Source: Candidatus Terasakiella magnetica (GTDB lineage Bacteria; Pseudomonadota; Alphaproteobacteria; Rhodospirillales; Terasakiellaceae). Taken from it: a stretch of 64,000 nucleotides of DNA. This document shows positions 48,314 through 57,504 of this stretch, piece by piece; position 1 is the stretch's first letter, and every line of letters starts with the position of its first letter. Made by a program: the position numbers and the translations under genes. Where the stretch lies: positions 310,001-374,000 of the forward strand of contig NZ_FLYE01000001.1 of the NCBI RefSeq assembly GCF_900093605.1, read 5' to 3'. The notes beneath the pieces are model-generated. The model saw only the letters and a list, made by a program, of their open reading frames with translations. It searched no databases and had not been told where the DNA came from.

Positions 48314-50593
48314 GTGAAAAAACGCAATCGTATTACATCAATCAGTGCTGGCGTAGCATTTGGACTAACCGCTGCTTTGACAAGCGCGAGTGCCATGGCA
48401 AACAGTTTGATTGAAGAGATCACAATCGTTGGTGCACAACGTGTTGAGCCCGAAACTGTACGCACGTACCTGACTTTTCAAGAAGGTGATAACTACAGCT
48501 CACGCCAGCTTAACCGTTCCTTGAAAAAGCTCTTTGCAACAGGTTTATTTGCAGATGTGACCTTCAAGCGTGAAGGTACTAATCTGGTTATTAACGTCAT
48601 TGAAAACCCTGTTATTAACCGCATTGCCTTTGAAGGTAACCGTAAACTTGATGATCCGACTCTTGATTCTGAAGTGACATTGCGCCCACGTGTGATCTAC
48701 ACACGCACGCGCGTTCAACAAGATGTTGAGCGTATTTTAACGCTTTATCGTCGCAGCGGTCGTTTTGCAGCAACAATTGAACCTAAAGTCATTCAGCTAG
48801 ATCAAAACCGTGTTGATTTGGTTTTTGAAATTGAAGAAGGTGATCCAACGGGCGTTGAGAAAATACGGGTTGTTGGTAACAAAGAATATAGTGACAGCAA
48901 GCTCCTTGATGTTGTGCGCACACGTGAGTCGCGTTGGTATAATTTCCTGACAGCTGATGATAACTACGACCCTGATCGTATTAACTATGATAAAGAGTTG
49001 TTGCGTCGTTTCTATTTATCACGTGGTTTTGCTGACTTTAAAGTAACATCTGCTGTTGCAGAGCTCAGCCCGTCACGTGAAGAATTCTTCATCACATATA
49101 CAATTGATGAAGGACCACGTTACGAGATTAGAAGCGTGAACATTGAAAACTCATTGGAAGGCCTGCAGGACGAAAGCCTTGAAGGTGTTTCTGATATTGA
49201 AGTCGGTGATTGGTATAATGCAGATGAAGTTGATGATTCTGTTGAAGATTTGATTGATAATGTGGGTTTTCAAGGGTTCCCTTTTGTTAAAGTCAGCCCT
49301 CAAGTTGATAAAGATACAGAAAACAAACAAATTGACTTAACATTTAACATCAATGAAGGACCTCGTGTTTTTGTTGAACGTATCAACATCAATGGCAACT
49401 TCCGCACCCTTGATAAAGTTGTGCGACGTGAATTCCAATTGGTTGAAGGCGATGCACTAAATGCTGCAAAACTAAAACGTTCAAAAAAACGTATTAACAA
49501 CCTTAACTTCTTTGAAAATGTACAGGTCGCCCAGTCTCCAGGCAGTGCGCCTGATCAAAAAATTATTGACGTGACTGTTGAAGAGAAGTCAACGGGATCT
49601 CTTTCCGTTGGTGCTGGTTTTTCCACAGAAGACGGCCCCATGGTCGAATTTGGTATTTCAGAGGCAAACCTGCTCGGTAAAGGTCAAAACCTGAGCCTTT
49701 CAGCAAATATCGCCGCAGAAAAAACAAGTTATAACCTCGCCTTTACTGAACCATACTTCCTTGATCGCGAACTTGCTGCAGGTTTTGATCTATACAAGAC
49801 AACACAAGAAAAGCAAGATTCTAGTTCCTATGATGTAAGTAGCCTTGGTTTTGCTTTAAGAGCAAGCTATCCATTTTCGGATCATATGACTCAGGCATGG
49901 AGTTATAAGCTTGATGAAACAACCATTGAAAATGTTGCTTCAGATGCCTCTTCCCTGATTAAGTCACAAGAAGGCGAGGAAATGACATCCTCAATTTCAC
50001 ATGCACTTACCTATGATAATCGTGACAGTCGCGTAGCCCCCACAGAAGGTTATCGTTTGCGCGTCAGTAATACAGTCGCGGGCTTAGGCGGTACAGTTTA
50101 TTATCTTCGTAACCAAGTGACAGCTTCATATTATTATCCACTAGAAGATCAATGGATTTTGAGCACTAAAGGACGTATAGGTCATATCGTGGGCCTTGGT
50201 GAAGATGTAAAAGTCCAAAACCGCTACTTCTTAGGTGGGAGCACTTTACGTGGTTTTGAAGACAGTGGTGTAGGTCCTCGTGATAGCTCCACAAGTGATT
50301 CACTGGGTGGTGAATATATCGTTAACGGTTCTACTGAACTTCGCTTCCCTCTTGGTTTACCAAATGAATATCAAATTTCAGGCGTGGCGTTTTCTGATTA
50401 CGGTACATTAACGGAATTAAACCCAACTGATAGTAAAACAATTGATAACTCGGCACTACGTGCCTCAGTTGGCCTTGGGTTATCATGGGTATCCCCCATG
50501 GGGCCAATCGGCATTGATTGGGCTTTCCCTGTTTTAGAAGAAGATCATGATAAAACTGAAAACTTCCGTTTCACTTTCGGAACACGTTTCTAG
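48314..50593 (+). CDS. bamA: Outer membrane protein assembly factor BamA
   Basis: BamA inserts beta-barrel proteins into the outer membrane. A signal peptide (about residues 1-29, ending SASAMA) is followed by five POTRA domains (about 32-420) and a 16-strand barrel ending in FRFTFGTRF with the required terminal phenylalanine. The conserved barrel motif RGF is in GGSTLRGFEDSGVGP. The length is 759 aa. The start is GTG; the upstream sequence is GGGGACTAAG. Confidence 0.97.
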   Translation: MKKRNRITSISAGVAFGLTAALTSASAMANSLIEEITIVGAQRVEPETVRTYLTFQEGDNYSSRQLNRSLKKLFATGLFADVTFKREGTNLVINVIENPVINRIAFEGNRKLDDPTLDSEVTLRPRVIYTRTRVQQDVERILTLYRRSGRFAATIEPKVIQLDQNRVDLVFEIEEGDPTGVEKIRVVGNKEYSDSKLLDVVRTRESRWYNFLTADDNYDPDRINYDKELLRRFYLSRGFADFKVTSAVAELSPSREEFFITYTIDEGPRYEIRSVNIENSLEGLQDESLEGVSDIEVGDWYNADEVDDSVEDLIDNVGFQGFPFVKVSPQVDKDTENKQIDLTFNINEGPRVFVERININGNFRTLDKVVRREFQLVEGDALNAAKLKRSKKRINNLNFFENVQVAQSPGSAPDQKIIDVTVEEKSTGSLSVGAGFSTEDGPMVEFGISEANLLGKGQNLSLSANIAAEKTSYNLAFTEPYFLDRELAAGFDLYKTTQEKQDSSSYDVSSLGFALRASYPFSDHMTQAWSYKLDETTIENVASDASSLIKSQEGEEMTSSISHALTYDNRDSRVAPTEGYRLRVSNTVAGLGGTVYYLRNQVTASYYYPLEDQWILSTKGRIGHIVGLGEDVKVQNRYFLGGSTLRGFEDSGVGPRDSSTSDSLGGEYIVNGSTELRFPLGLPNEYQISGVAFSDYGTLTELNPTDSKTIDNSALRASVGLGLSWVSPMGPIGIDWAFPVLEEDHDKTENFRFTFGTRF

Positions 50594-50603
50594 GAATATA
50601 TAA

Positions 50604-51155
50604 ATGAAGATTAGCCAGAAACTCATCGCTCTTGCCGTATTCGCTCTCTTGGGTTTGCACTTTGCAAGTCCTGCTCATGCTCAGCAGGTTCCTATAAAGA
50701 TTGCCGTTGTTGATATGGAGCAAGTCCTTATTAAGTCAACTGCACCGAAAAGTATTCGTGAACAGGTTAATAAAATCAGATCACAATATCGTAGTGAAGT
50801 GAAAAAAGAAGAAACAGCTTTACACCAAGCAAACCAATCACTCGCACAGAAAAAAACTTTGTTAAGCCAAGAAGCTTTTAAGGAAGAGCGACGTAAATTT
50901 GAGCAAAAGGTTCTTGGTGTTCAAAAGAAAGTTCAACAAAAGAACCTTTCACTTCAAAAAGCACAAAATGCAGCACAAGCAAAAGTCAAACAGGCGCTTA
51001 GCAAAGTGGTGATTGCTCTTGCACAACAACAAGGTTTTACACTTGTTCTTCGTCGCGCACAGACAATTGTCGTTGCAGAACAATTTGATATTACAAATCA
51101 AGTTATCACAGAACTAAATAAAACCCTTCCTAAAGTCGTTGTAACAACAAAGTAG
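50604..51155 (+). CDS. skp: Skp/OmpH family periplasmic chaperone
   Basis: Skp holds unfolded outer-membrane proteins on their way to BamA. A signal peptide with cleavage after SPAHA precedes a mature chain that begins [18 protein letters not shown], the family start, then long coiled-coil arms rich in Lys, Gln and Glu (about 60-130). The length is 183 aa. It follows bamA by 10 bases, the usual order. Confidence 0.93.
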   Translation: MKISQKLIALAVFALLGLHFASPAHAQQVPIKIAVVDMEQVLIKSTAPKSIREQVNKIRSQYRSEVKKEETALHQANQSLAQKKTLLSQEAFKEERRKFEQKVLGVQKKVQQKNLSLQKAQNAAQAKVKQALSKVVIALAQQQGFTLVLRRAQTIVVAEQFDITNQVITELNKTLPKVVVTTK

Positions 51156-51159
51156 ACAC

Positions 51160-52173
51160 ATGGCAGACAGTCGATTTTTTAAATGTAATGGCCCTTTTAA
51201 AGCCCATGAGCTTGCAGATATTGCTTCTGCAGAGCTTGTCGGTGATAAAGATGCTTTAATTACTGATGTTGCAAGTATTGACCAAGCAACAAGTGAACAG
51301 GTTTCATTTCTGGACAACCGCAAATACGTCAAGGCTTTTACCAAAAGCAAAGCAGGCTTATGCCTTGTCCACCCTGAAGTCGCAGATAAAGCCCCTGAAG
51401 GCATGTCATTATTGGTAACGGCAGAGCCTTATATGGGCTATGCAAAGATTGCATCGACATTTTATCCGGTTACCTTTCCAAAAGCTAAAATTTCTGAAAG
51501 AGCAAATATTTCAGAAACAGCGACAATTGCTGATGGTGTGATCATTGAAGCTGGTGCCTATGTTGGTGAGAATGTCATCATTGGCAAGGGTACATGGATC
51601 AAGTCAAATGCTGTGCTTGGTGATGGTGTGACAGTTGGTGAAAACTGCATTATCCACCCCAATGTTACCCTGAGCCACACAATCATTTCCAATGGCGTTA
51701 CAATCCATCCTGGTTGTCAAATTGGTCAAGATGGCTTTGGCTTTGCCAGTGGTGCGCAAGGCCATGTTCGCATCCCCCAATTGGGCAGGGTCCTTATCGG
51801 TGATCATGTCAATATCGGGGCTGCGACAACAATTGATCGAGGTGCTGGGCCCGATACTGTCATTGGGGCAGGGACCCAAATTGATAACATCGTTCAAATC
51901 GGCCATAACGTGCAAATTGGCATGGGGTGCGTCATTGTCTCCCATGTAGGTATCTCAGGCAGTACGAAACTCGGCAACTTTGTTGTTGTGGGTGGTCAAG
52001 CCGGTGTTGCAGGCCATCTTGAAATTGGCGATAGCGTTGTTATTGCGGCAAAAGCTGGTGTTATGAGAAATGTTGAAGCAGGACAGACCGTTGGCGGTTT
52101 CCCTGCTATTCCACAATGGAAATGGTTACGTCAAGTCGGCATGATTGAAAAGCTGACACGCGGAAAAAAATAA
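51160..52173 (+). CDS. lpxD: UDP-3-O-acylglucosamine N-acyltransferase
   Basis: LpxD adds the second 3-hydroxyacyl chain in lipid A synthesis. The N-terminal uridine-binding domain (about 1-110) is followed by a left-handed beta-helix of hexapeptide repeats ([20 protein letters not shown]). The catalytic histidine is in [10 protein letters not shown]. The length is 337 aa. It begins 4 bases after skp. Confidence 0.97.
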   Translation: MADSRFFKCNGPFKAHELADIASAELVGDKDALITDVASIDQATSEQVSFLDNRKYVKAFTKSKAGLCLVHPEVADKAPEGMSLLVTAEPYMGYAKIASTFYPVTFPKAKISERANISETATIADGVIIEAGAYVGENVIIGKGTWIKSNAVLGDGVTVGENCIIHPNVTLSHTIISNGVTIHPGCQIGQDGFGFASGAQGHVRIPQLGRVLIGDHVNIGAATTIDRGAGPDTVIGAGTQIDNIVQIGHNVQIGMGCVIVSHVGISGSTKLGNFVVVGGQAGVAGHLEIGDSVVIAAKAGVMRNVEAGQTVGGFPAIPQWKWLRQVGMIEKLTRGKK

Positions 52174-52188
52174 AGAGGACGACAATCA

Positions 52189-52644
52189 ATGTCAGAAAAT
52201 GAAGTCACATCAGTAGATATTATGCGCATTATGGAAATGATCCCGCATCGTTATCCATTCTTGCTGGTTGATCGCGTTGAAGACCTTGTTGCTGGTGAAA
52301 GCGCAACGGGTATCAAAAACGTTACAATTAACGAACCTTTCTTCCCCGGCCACTTCCCAACAAAACCGGTTATGCCAGGTGTTTTGATCGTCGAAGCTAT
52401 GGCACAGACCGCTGCTGTTCTTGTTGTTCATACGGAAGGTTCTGAGATTGAAGGCAAGCTTGTCTACTTCATGTCCATTGATGGTTGTCGTTTTAGAAAA
52501 CCCGTTGGTCCCGGCGATACGCTTCACATCAAAGTGAAGAAAGAACGTCAACGCGGCAACATCTGGAAGTTCAAAGGTGAAGCCTATTCAAATGATACCC
52601 TAATGGCTGAAGCCGTTATTACAGCAATGATTGTGAACGAATAA
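52189..52644 (+). CDS. fabZ: 3-hydroxyacyl-ACP dehydratase FabZ
   Basis: FabZ dehydrates 3-hydroxyacyl-ACP in fatty acid elongation and competes with LpxA for the same substrate. Motifs are [13 protein letters not shown], the catalytic histidine in [20 protein letters not shown] with its partner glutamate, then MAQ. The length is 151 aa. AAGAGGA precedes the ATG. The stop overlaps the lpxA start (TAATG). Confidence 0.97.
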   Translation: MSENEVTSVDIMRIMEMIPHRYPFLLVDRVEDLVAGESATGIKNVTINEPFFPGHFPTKPVMPGVLIVEAMAQTAAVLVVHTEGSEIEGKLVYFMSIDGCRFRKPVGPGDTLHIKVKKERQRGNIWKFKGEAYSNDTLMAEAVITAMIVNE

Positions 52645-53429
52645 TGGCTAATATCCATCCAAGCGCTGTTGTTGATTCAAAAGCGCAAGTTGCTGAGAGT
52701 GCAAAGATTGGCCCATTTTGTATGGTGGGTCCTGATGCTGTAATTGGCGAGAATGTTGAACTGCTCTCTCACGTGGTTGTTGAAGGCCGCACGACGATTG
52801 GCAACAACAATAAAATTTTCCCATTTGCTTCAATCGGTCACTGTCCACAAGACCTGAAATATAATGGCGAACCTTCACGCCTTGAAATTGGTGAAAACAA
52901 CACCATTCGTGAACATGTCACCATTAACCCTGGTACAGAGGGTGGGGGAATGCTTACCAAAATGGGCAGTAACTGTCTGGTGATGGTTGGCGCTCATATC
53001 GGTCATGATTGCCAAGTTGGTGATAATGTTATTCTTGTTAATAACGCAACGCTTGCAGGCCATGTGACTATTGAAGACTGGGCAATTATTGGTGGGCTTT
53101 CTGCTGTTCACCAATTCTGCCGTATTGGTCGCCACGCCATGATCGGTGGTATGTCTGGCATCGAAAATGATGTAATCCCATACGGTTCTGTCACAGGCAA
53201 CCGTGCTCGTCTGGCTGGGCTGAACATTGTTGGACTTAAGCGTCGCAATTTTGATCGTGAAGCCATTCATTCTATGCGCACAGCCTACCGTCTGTTATTT
53301 GCCCAAGAAGGTACAATGGCAGAACGCGTTGAAGATGTTGCAAATATGTTTAAAGACGTTGAGCCAGTGATGGAGATTGTTAAATTCATCAGACAGGATT
53401 CATCGCGGGGCGTCTGTACGCCGAAATAA
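52644..53429 (+). CDS. lpxA: UDP-N-acetylglucosamine acyltransferase
   Basis: LpxA starts lipid A synthesis by acylating UDP-GlcNAc. Hexapeptide repeats (VDSKAQVAESAKIGPFCMVG) form the trimeric beta-helix. The catalytic histidine region is MVGAHIGHDCQVGDNVILVN and SAVHQFCRIGRHAMIGG is conserved. The length is 261 aa. It is coupled to fabZ by TAATG and is followed one base later by lpxI. Confidence 0.97.
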   Translation: MANIHPSAVVDSKAQVAESAKIGPFCMVGPDAVIGENVELLSHVVVEGRTTIGNNNKIFPFASIGHCPQDLKYNGEPSRLEIGENNTIREHVTINPGTEGGGMLTKMGSNCLVMVGAHIGHDCQVGDNVILVNNATLAGHVTIEDWAIIGGLSAVHQFCRIGRHAMIGGMSGIENDVIPYGSVTGNRARLAGLNIVGLKRRNFDREAIHSMRTAYRLLFAQEGTMAERVEDVANMFKDVEPVMEIVKFIRQDSSRGVCTPK

Positions 53430-53430
53430 C

Positions 53431-54243
53431 ATGGCGGATAAACTCGGACTATTAGCTGGTAAAGGCGACCTTCCCAAACGCATTGTTCAAAAATGTGTGA
53501 GCGAGGGTCGCCCTTTTCATATCATCGCCTTTAAAGGCCAAACTGAGCCAGAACTGGTTGCAGGTCATCCCCACACGTGGGTTAGGTTAGGGGCTGCAGG
53601 TAAGACACTTTCCATTCTCAAAGAAGAAAATGTCAAAAGCTTATTAATGGCGGGACCTATTAAACGGCCCTCTCTTGTTGCCATTCGCCCCGATGCATGG
53701 GGATTAAAGTTTCTCGCTAAAACAGGTGCTGCGGCTTTTGGTGATGATGGTCTTCTTACACGCATCATCCATGCCTTAGAAGGTGAAGGCTTTAAAGTTA
53801 TTGGTGCTCATGACGTTTTAGAAGACCTTCTTGCCCCAAAAGGGATCCTTGGCAAAACAAAACCGGACGAACAAGCAGAAAAAGATATCCAAAAAGCATT
53901 TCAAATTGCCCACGCCATGGGGGAACTTGATATCGGTCAGGCTTGTGTTGTTCAAGATGGTCTTGTTCTTGCCGTAGAAGCCATTGAAGGCACTGATAAA
54001 ATGCTTGAACGCTGTCTAGATGTAAAACGTGATGGCTTCGGCGGTGTTCTGGTAAAAGCAAAAAAACCTAATCAGGAAAAACGAGCCGATTTACCTACAA
54101 TCGGTGTTGCAACACTTATCAATGCCCATAAAGCAGGCCTAAGAGGTGTTGCGGTTGAAGCTAATGGTTCTATTATTGTTGATCAGGACAAAGTTATTTC
54201 AAAGGCTGATGAGCTCGGTCTCTTCCTTATGGGAATTGAATAA
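53431..54243 (+). CDS. lpxI: UDP-2,3-diacylglucosamine pyrophosphatase LpxI
   Basis: LpxI releases UMP from UDP-2,3-diacylglucosamine and replaces LpxH in alphaproteobacteria. The family (formerly DUF1009) is recognised by LGLLAGKGDLPKRIVQ at the start, LARNF-like RPDAWGLKF, GDDGLLTRIIHALEGEGFKV and TIGVATLINAHKAGLRGVAVE. The length is 270 aa from the ATG at 53431; the frame is open further back inside lpxA. It overlaps lpxB by one base. Confidence 0.95.
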   Translation: MADKLGLLAGKGDLPKRIVQKCVSEGRPFHIIAFKGQTEPELVAGHPHTWVRLGAAGKTLSILKEENVKSLLMAGPIKRPSLVAIRPDAWGLKFLAKTGAAAFGDDGLLTRIIHALEGEGFKVIGAHDVLEDLLAPKGILGKTKPDEQAEKDIQKAFQIAHAMGELDIGQACVVQDGLVLAVEAIEGTDKMLERCLDVKRDGFGGVLVKAKKPNQEKRADLPTIGVATLINAHKAGLRGVAVEANGSIIVDQDKVISKADELGLFLMGIE

Positions 54244-55406
54244 TGAAAACCCCACTTATTTATCTTATTGCAGGTGAGCCATCAGGTGATCTTCTTGGTG
54301 CGCGCCTGATGAAGGCGTTAAAAGCCAAGACAAACGGTCAAGTCCGTTTCTGCGGCATTGGTGGTCCTCATATGTGTGAAGAAGGATTAGAAAGCCTTTT
54401 TGACATGTCAGAACTTACCGTAATGGGATTGGCTGAAGTATTACCTCATATCCCTAAAATTCTACGTCGCATTAAACAGACAGCACAAGATGTAGAAAGC
54501 CAAAAACCGGACTGCCTCATTACCATTGATGCACCGGGTTTTACCTTTCGGGTTGCAAAAAAACTTAAAGGTAAAAACATCCCTCTGATCCATTATGTGG
54601 CCCCCACTGTCTGGGCATGGAAACCGGGCAGGGCAAAGAAGATTGCACAGTTTCTAGACCATCTCATGGTGATCTTACCGTTTGAGCCGCCCTATTTTGA
54701 AAAAGAGGGTCTTAAAACCACATTTGTTGGTCATAGTGTTATTGAAAGCGGCATTGATGACATATCAGCAGCAGCCTTTAAAGAGCGCCACGGTATTCCT
54801 GCTGATGTCCCTTTACTTTGTATGTTACCGGGCAGCCGTCAGACTGAAACATCACAGCTTCTGCCAATTTTTAAAGATGCCGTGACAAGCCTCAAAGCAA
54901 AATATCCTAATTTGCGCATTGTCTTACCCACGGTCTCGACCGTGTCACAATATGTCAAAGAAATGACTATGGAGTGGGGCATTCCCATTCTTATCGTGGA
55001 AGGGGATGATGAGAAGTTTGGTGCGTTTAAAGCTGCTGATGTTGCCCTTGCAGCCTCTGGCACAGTGAGCTTAGAGCTTGCATTGGCAAAAACCCCGAGT
55101 GTCATCACCTATCGTATGAAAAAGATGACACACTTTTTGGCAAAACGCCTCGTAAAAGTCAAATACGCCAGCATCGTCAATCTGTTGCACGATAGATACG
55201 TTATTCCAGAACTCATTCAAGATGACTGCACACCAGAGAATATCGTTACTGAGGTTTCAAAAATCCTTGACGATGCAAAACATCGCCATACACAGGATGC
55301 AGAGATTGAAACAGCGATGAAAAAACTTGGGCTTGGCGATGGGCAAAAACCAAGTGAGCGCGCCGCTGATTGTGTCTTATCCCTACTTCAAAAGGACGTT
55401 TCATAA
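54243..55406 (+). CDS. lpxB: Lipid-A-disaccharide synthase
   Basis: LpxB, a GT19 glycosyltransferase, joins lipid X and UDP-diacylglucosamine. Motifs are IAGEPSGDLLGARLMKALK at the start, VAPTVWAWKPGRAKKI, and AASGTVSLELALAKTPSVI. The length is 387 aa. It closes the lpxD-fabZ-lpxA-lpxI-lpxB run, with TAATG coupling to lpxI, and directly abuts the glyoxalase gene. Confidence 0.97.
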   Translation: MKTPLIYLIAGEPSGDLLGARLMKALKAKTNGQVRFCGIGGPHMCEEGLESLFDMSELTVMGLAEVLPHIPKILRRIKQTAQDVESQKPDCLITIDAPGFTFRVAKKLKGKNIPLIHYVAPTVWAWKPGRAKKIAQFLDHLMVILPFEPPYFEKEGLKTTFVGHSVIESGIDDISAAAFKERHGIPADVPLLCMLPGSRQTETSQLLPIFKDAVTSLKAKYPNLRIVLPTVSTVSQYVKEMTMEWGIPILIVEGDDEKFGAFKAADVALAASGTVSLELALAKTPSVITYRMKKMTHFLAKRLVKVKYASIVNLLHDRYVIPELIQDDCTPENIVTEVSKILDDAKHRHTQDAEIETAMKKLGLGDGQKPSERAADCVLSLLQKDVS

Positions 55407-55802
55407 ATGTCAGAATTTCGTTTTCTCCACACCATGATCCGCGTGTTTGATCTTGATAAATCGATTTCATTTTACACAGATATTCTTGGTATGAAGCTTT
55501 TAAGAAAGTCTGATTATCCAGATGGCAAATTCACCCTTGCCTTTGTAGGCTACGGTGGGGAAGAGGATCACACAGTTATTGAGCTTACCCATAACTGGGA
55601 TCAAAGCGAGCCTTATGAAATAGGCAATGGCTTTGGCCATCTCGCCCTTGGCGTGCCTGATATTTATAAAACATGTGAAAGCTTACGCATATCTGGTGCA
55701 AAAATCGTGCGTGAACCCGGCCCGATGAAACATGGTAAAACCGTCATCGCTTTTATTGAAGACCCTGACGGTTATAAAATAGAACTCATTGAAAAAAAGT
55801 AA
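55407..55802 (+). CDS. gloA: Lactoylglutathione lyase (glyoxalase I)
   Basis: GloA converts the methylglyoxal-glutathione adduct to S-lactoylglutathione. The four metal ligands match the E. coli pattern: H8 (RFLHTMIRV), E59 (HTVIELTHNW), H78 (NGFGHLALGV) and E126 (GYKIELIEK). The length of 131 aa is normal. It starts right after the lpxB stop and ends directly against the stop of the convergent LysR gene, with no terminator between. Confidence 0.93.
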   Translation: MSEFRFLHTMIRVFDLDKSISFYTDILGMKLLRKSDYPDGKFTLAFVGYGGEEDHTVIELTHNWDQSEPYEIGNGFGHLALGVPDIYKTCESLRISGAKIVREPGPMKHGKTVIAFIEDPDGYKIELIEKK

Positions 55803-56726
55803 TTATTCTTTAAAAGTACCAAGTTCCATTGCCGCAATTGCCTGTGTGACGCTCACAACAGATTTCAGCATTGTACTATCGATATTATGGTAATGCAGAT
55901 AAAGGGGACGCAGCATCTCTTTATCGCAAATCTTGATCAGTTCACTATTTTCAAGATAGGGCTTCACCTGATTTTCAGGCACAAGAGCGTAGGCCATGCC
56001 TGTACGGCACACATTAACAAATCCTTCTGAGGATGGCACAACATGCGTTGGAAACTCACCCGCTGCAATGCGGAAATGTTTCTTTAAAAACTTCTGATGT
56101 ATTTCATCATCACGCCCAAAAATTACGGCTGGCGCTTTTCTTAATGCGCTTGGCGTCACCCCTTCAGGGAAATAGCGTTGAATAAAATCAAGGCGGGCAA
56201 CAGGTACATAACGCATGGCGCCAAGTGTCTGGACTTTACAGCCTTGAATACGCTTATCTTGCGTACTGATTGAGGCCATGACAGTGCCTTGCTTTAGCAA
56301 ATCCAATGTATTTGTCTCATCCGCCACGGATAAGTCTACAAGTAGATTGTAATCAAGGAATAAGACTTCAGCCACGCGAATAAACCAAGTAGCAAGACTA
56401 TCGGCATTAACAGCCAGTGCAACGCCTTTGAAATTACTATTAGTGCCATCTTCAGGAATATCAGAAAGAATTTCTTGTTCTAACATATTTACATGCTGGA
56501 AATGACGATAAAGACGCTGGCCTGCATCTGTTGCCTTAATGGGTTTTGAGCGCACCACAAGAGGCTGGGCTATGCGTTCTTCCAACAGCTTGATACGTTG
56601 GGAAACAGCTGATTGAGTCATCCCCAATTCCTGAGCTGCCTTTTCAAAGGAACCCAGTCTGATAACTGCCGAAACGGCCTCAACCAATTTGTAATCTAAC
56701 ATTTCATAAGCTCGTCTAATCGCCAT
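55803..56726 (-). CDS. argP: LysR-family regulator, ArgP-like
   Basis: The 307-aa protein has an N-terminal winged helix, SFEKAAQELGMTQSAVSQRI, and the ArgP/IciA-type continuation (LLEERIAQPLVVRSKPIKAT). The rest is a ligand-binding domain. ArgP senses lysine or arginine and controls argO. It is divergent from a LysE-type exporter gene, which supports this role. The ATG at 56726 is given; M9 (56702) is a strong alternative because family members start just before DYKLVEAV. Confidence 0.9.
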   Translation of the reverse strand: MAIRRAYEMLDYKLVEAVSAVIRLGSFEKAAQELGMTQSAVSQRIKLLEERIAQPLVVRSKPIKATDAGQRLYRHFQHVNMLEQEILSDIPEDGTNSNFKGVALAVNADSLATWFIRVAEVLFLDYNLLVDLSVADETNTLDLLKQGTVMASISTQDKRIQGCKVQTLGAMRYVPVARLDFIQRYFPEGVTPSALRKAPAVIFGRDDEIHQKFLKKHFRIAAGEFPTHVVPSSEGFVNVCRTGMAYALVPENQVKPYLENSELIKICDKEMLRPLYLHYHNIDSTMLKSVVSVTQAIAAMELGTFKE

Positions 56727-56804
56727 TAAGGACTATTCATTTCTCTTTATAGAGATAATTAGTTAAGAATGTGTCACTTTGTCAATCAAAAGCGAGTAGA
56801 AACA

Positions 56805-57413
56805 ATGATAAGTGCCGTTCTTACCGGCTTTGGCGTTGGTGGTGGCTTGATCATCGCCATCGGTGCGCAAAACGCCTTTCTCTTAGGCCAAGGCCTGCGC
56901 CGCCAACACCATATTATGGTAGCACTTATCTGTGCCTTCAGTGACGCCTTGCTTATTAGTATTGGTGTTGCAGGTCTGGGCGGCTTAATTTCTTCTAATC
57001 CATTTTGGACAGAATTAATGGCATGGGGTGGGGCGGCTTTTTTGGGCTGGTATGGTCTGAAAAGTTTCAAATCTCTATTCTCTAACCACCACCTTGAAAA
57101 AGAAAAATCCCACGGCAAAAGCCGCAAAGAAATACTCCTCTACACACTTGCCGTCACCTTTTTAAACCCGCATGTCTATATTGATACGATTGTGCTTGTG
57201 GGTGGAATTGCAGCTCAGTATGAGTTTGAGCCAAGGCTCTATTTTGCCCTTGGGGCCATCAGTGCCAGTTTATGCTGGTTTTCTTTCCTTGCCTTTGCAG
57301 CCTCTTGGGCATCGCCTTATCTTTCGCGTCCTATAACATGGAAAGTCATTGATGGACTAACAGGGAGTGTCATGTGGTTAATTGCATTTAGTTTAATTAA
57401 AGAACAGTTGTAA
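56805..57413 (+). CDS. argO: LysE/ArgO-type amino acid exporter
   Basis: The 202-aa membrane protein has six hydrophobic segments and the family start GVGGGLIIAIGAQNAFLLGQG, which is the LysE signature, with LNPHVYIDTIVLVGG in the middle. ArgO exports arginine and lysine when they accumulate. It is transcribed away from argP, with a 78-bp intergenic region expected to hold the regulator site. The start at 56805 is preferred over 56769, which would add 12 polar residues unlike the family. Confidence 0.92.
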   Translation: MISAVLTGFGVGGGLIIAIGAQNAFLLGQGLRRQHHIMVALICAFSDALLISIGVAGLGGLISSNPFWTELMAWGGAAFLGWYGLKSFKSLFSNHHLEKEKSHGKSRKEILLYTLAVTFLNPHVYIDTIVLVGGIAAQYEFEPRLYFALGAISASLCWFSFLAFAASWASPYLSRPITWKVIDGLTGSVMWLIAFSLIKEQL

Positions 57414-57420
57414 ACACCAA

Positions 57421-57463
57421 TTTCCTGTATTCAAACCAAAGACATTGGCAGCAATACAGGAAA
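57421..57463. repeat. Inverted repeat between argO and the propeller gene
   Basis: TTTCCTGTATT (57421-57431) and AATACAGGAAA (57453-57463) match over 11 bases around a 21-base spacer. The T-run expected of a terminator is absent on both strands. It lies between two converging genes. Confidence 0.55.
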
Positions 57464-57504
57464 TGTAAAACCATAAGGCAAAATTATATTTTAATAATGA
57501 CTTG

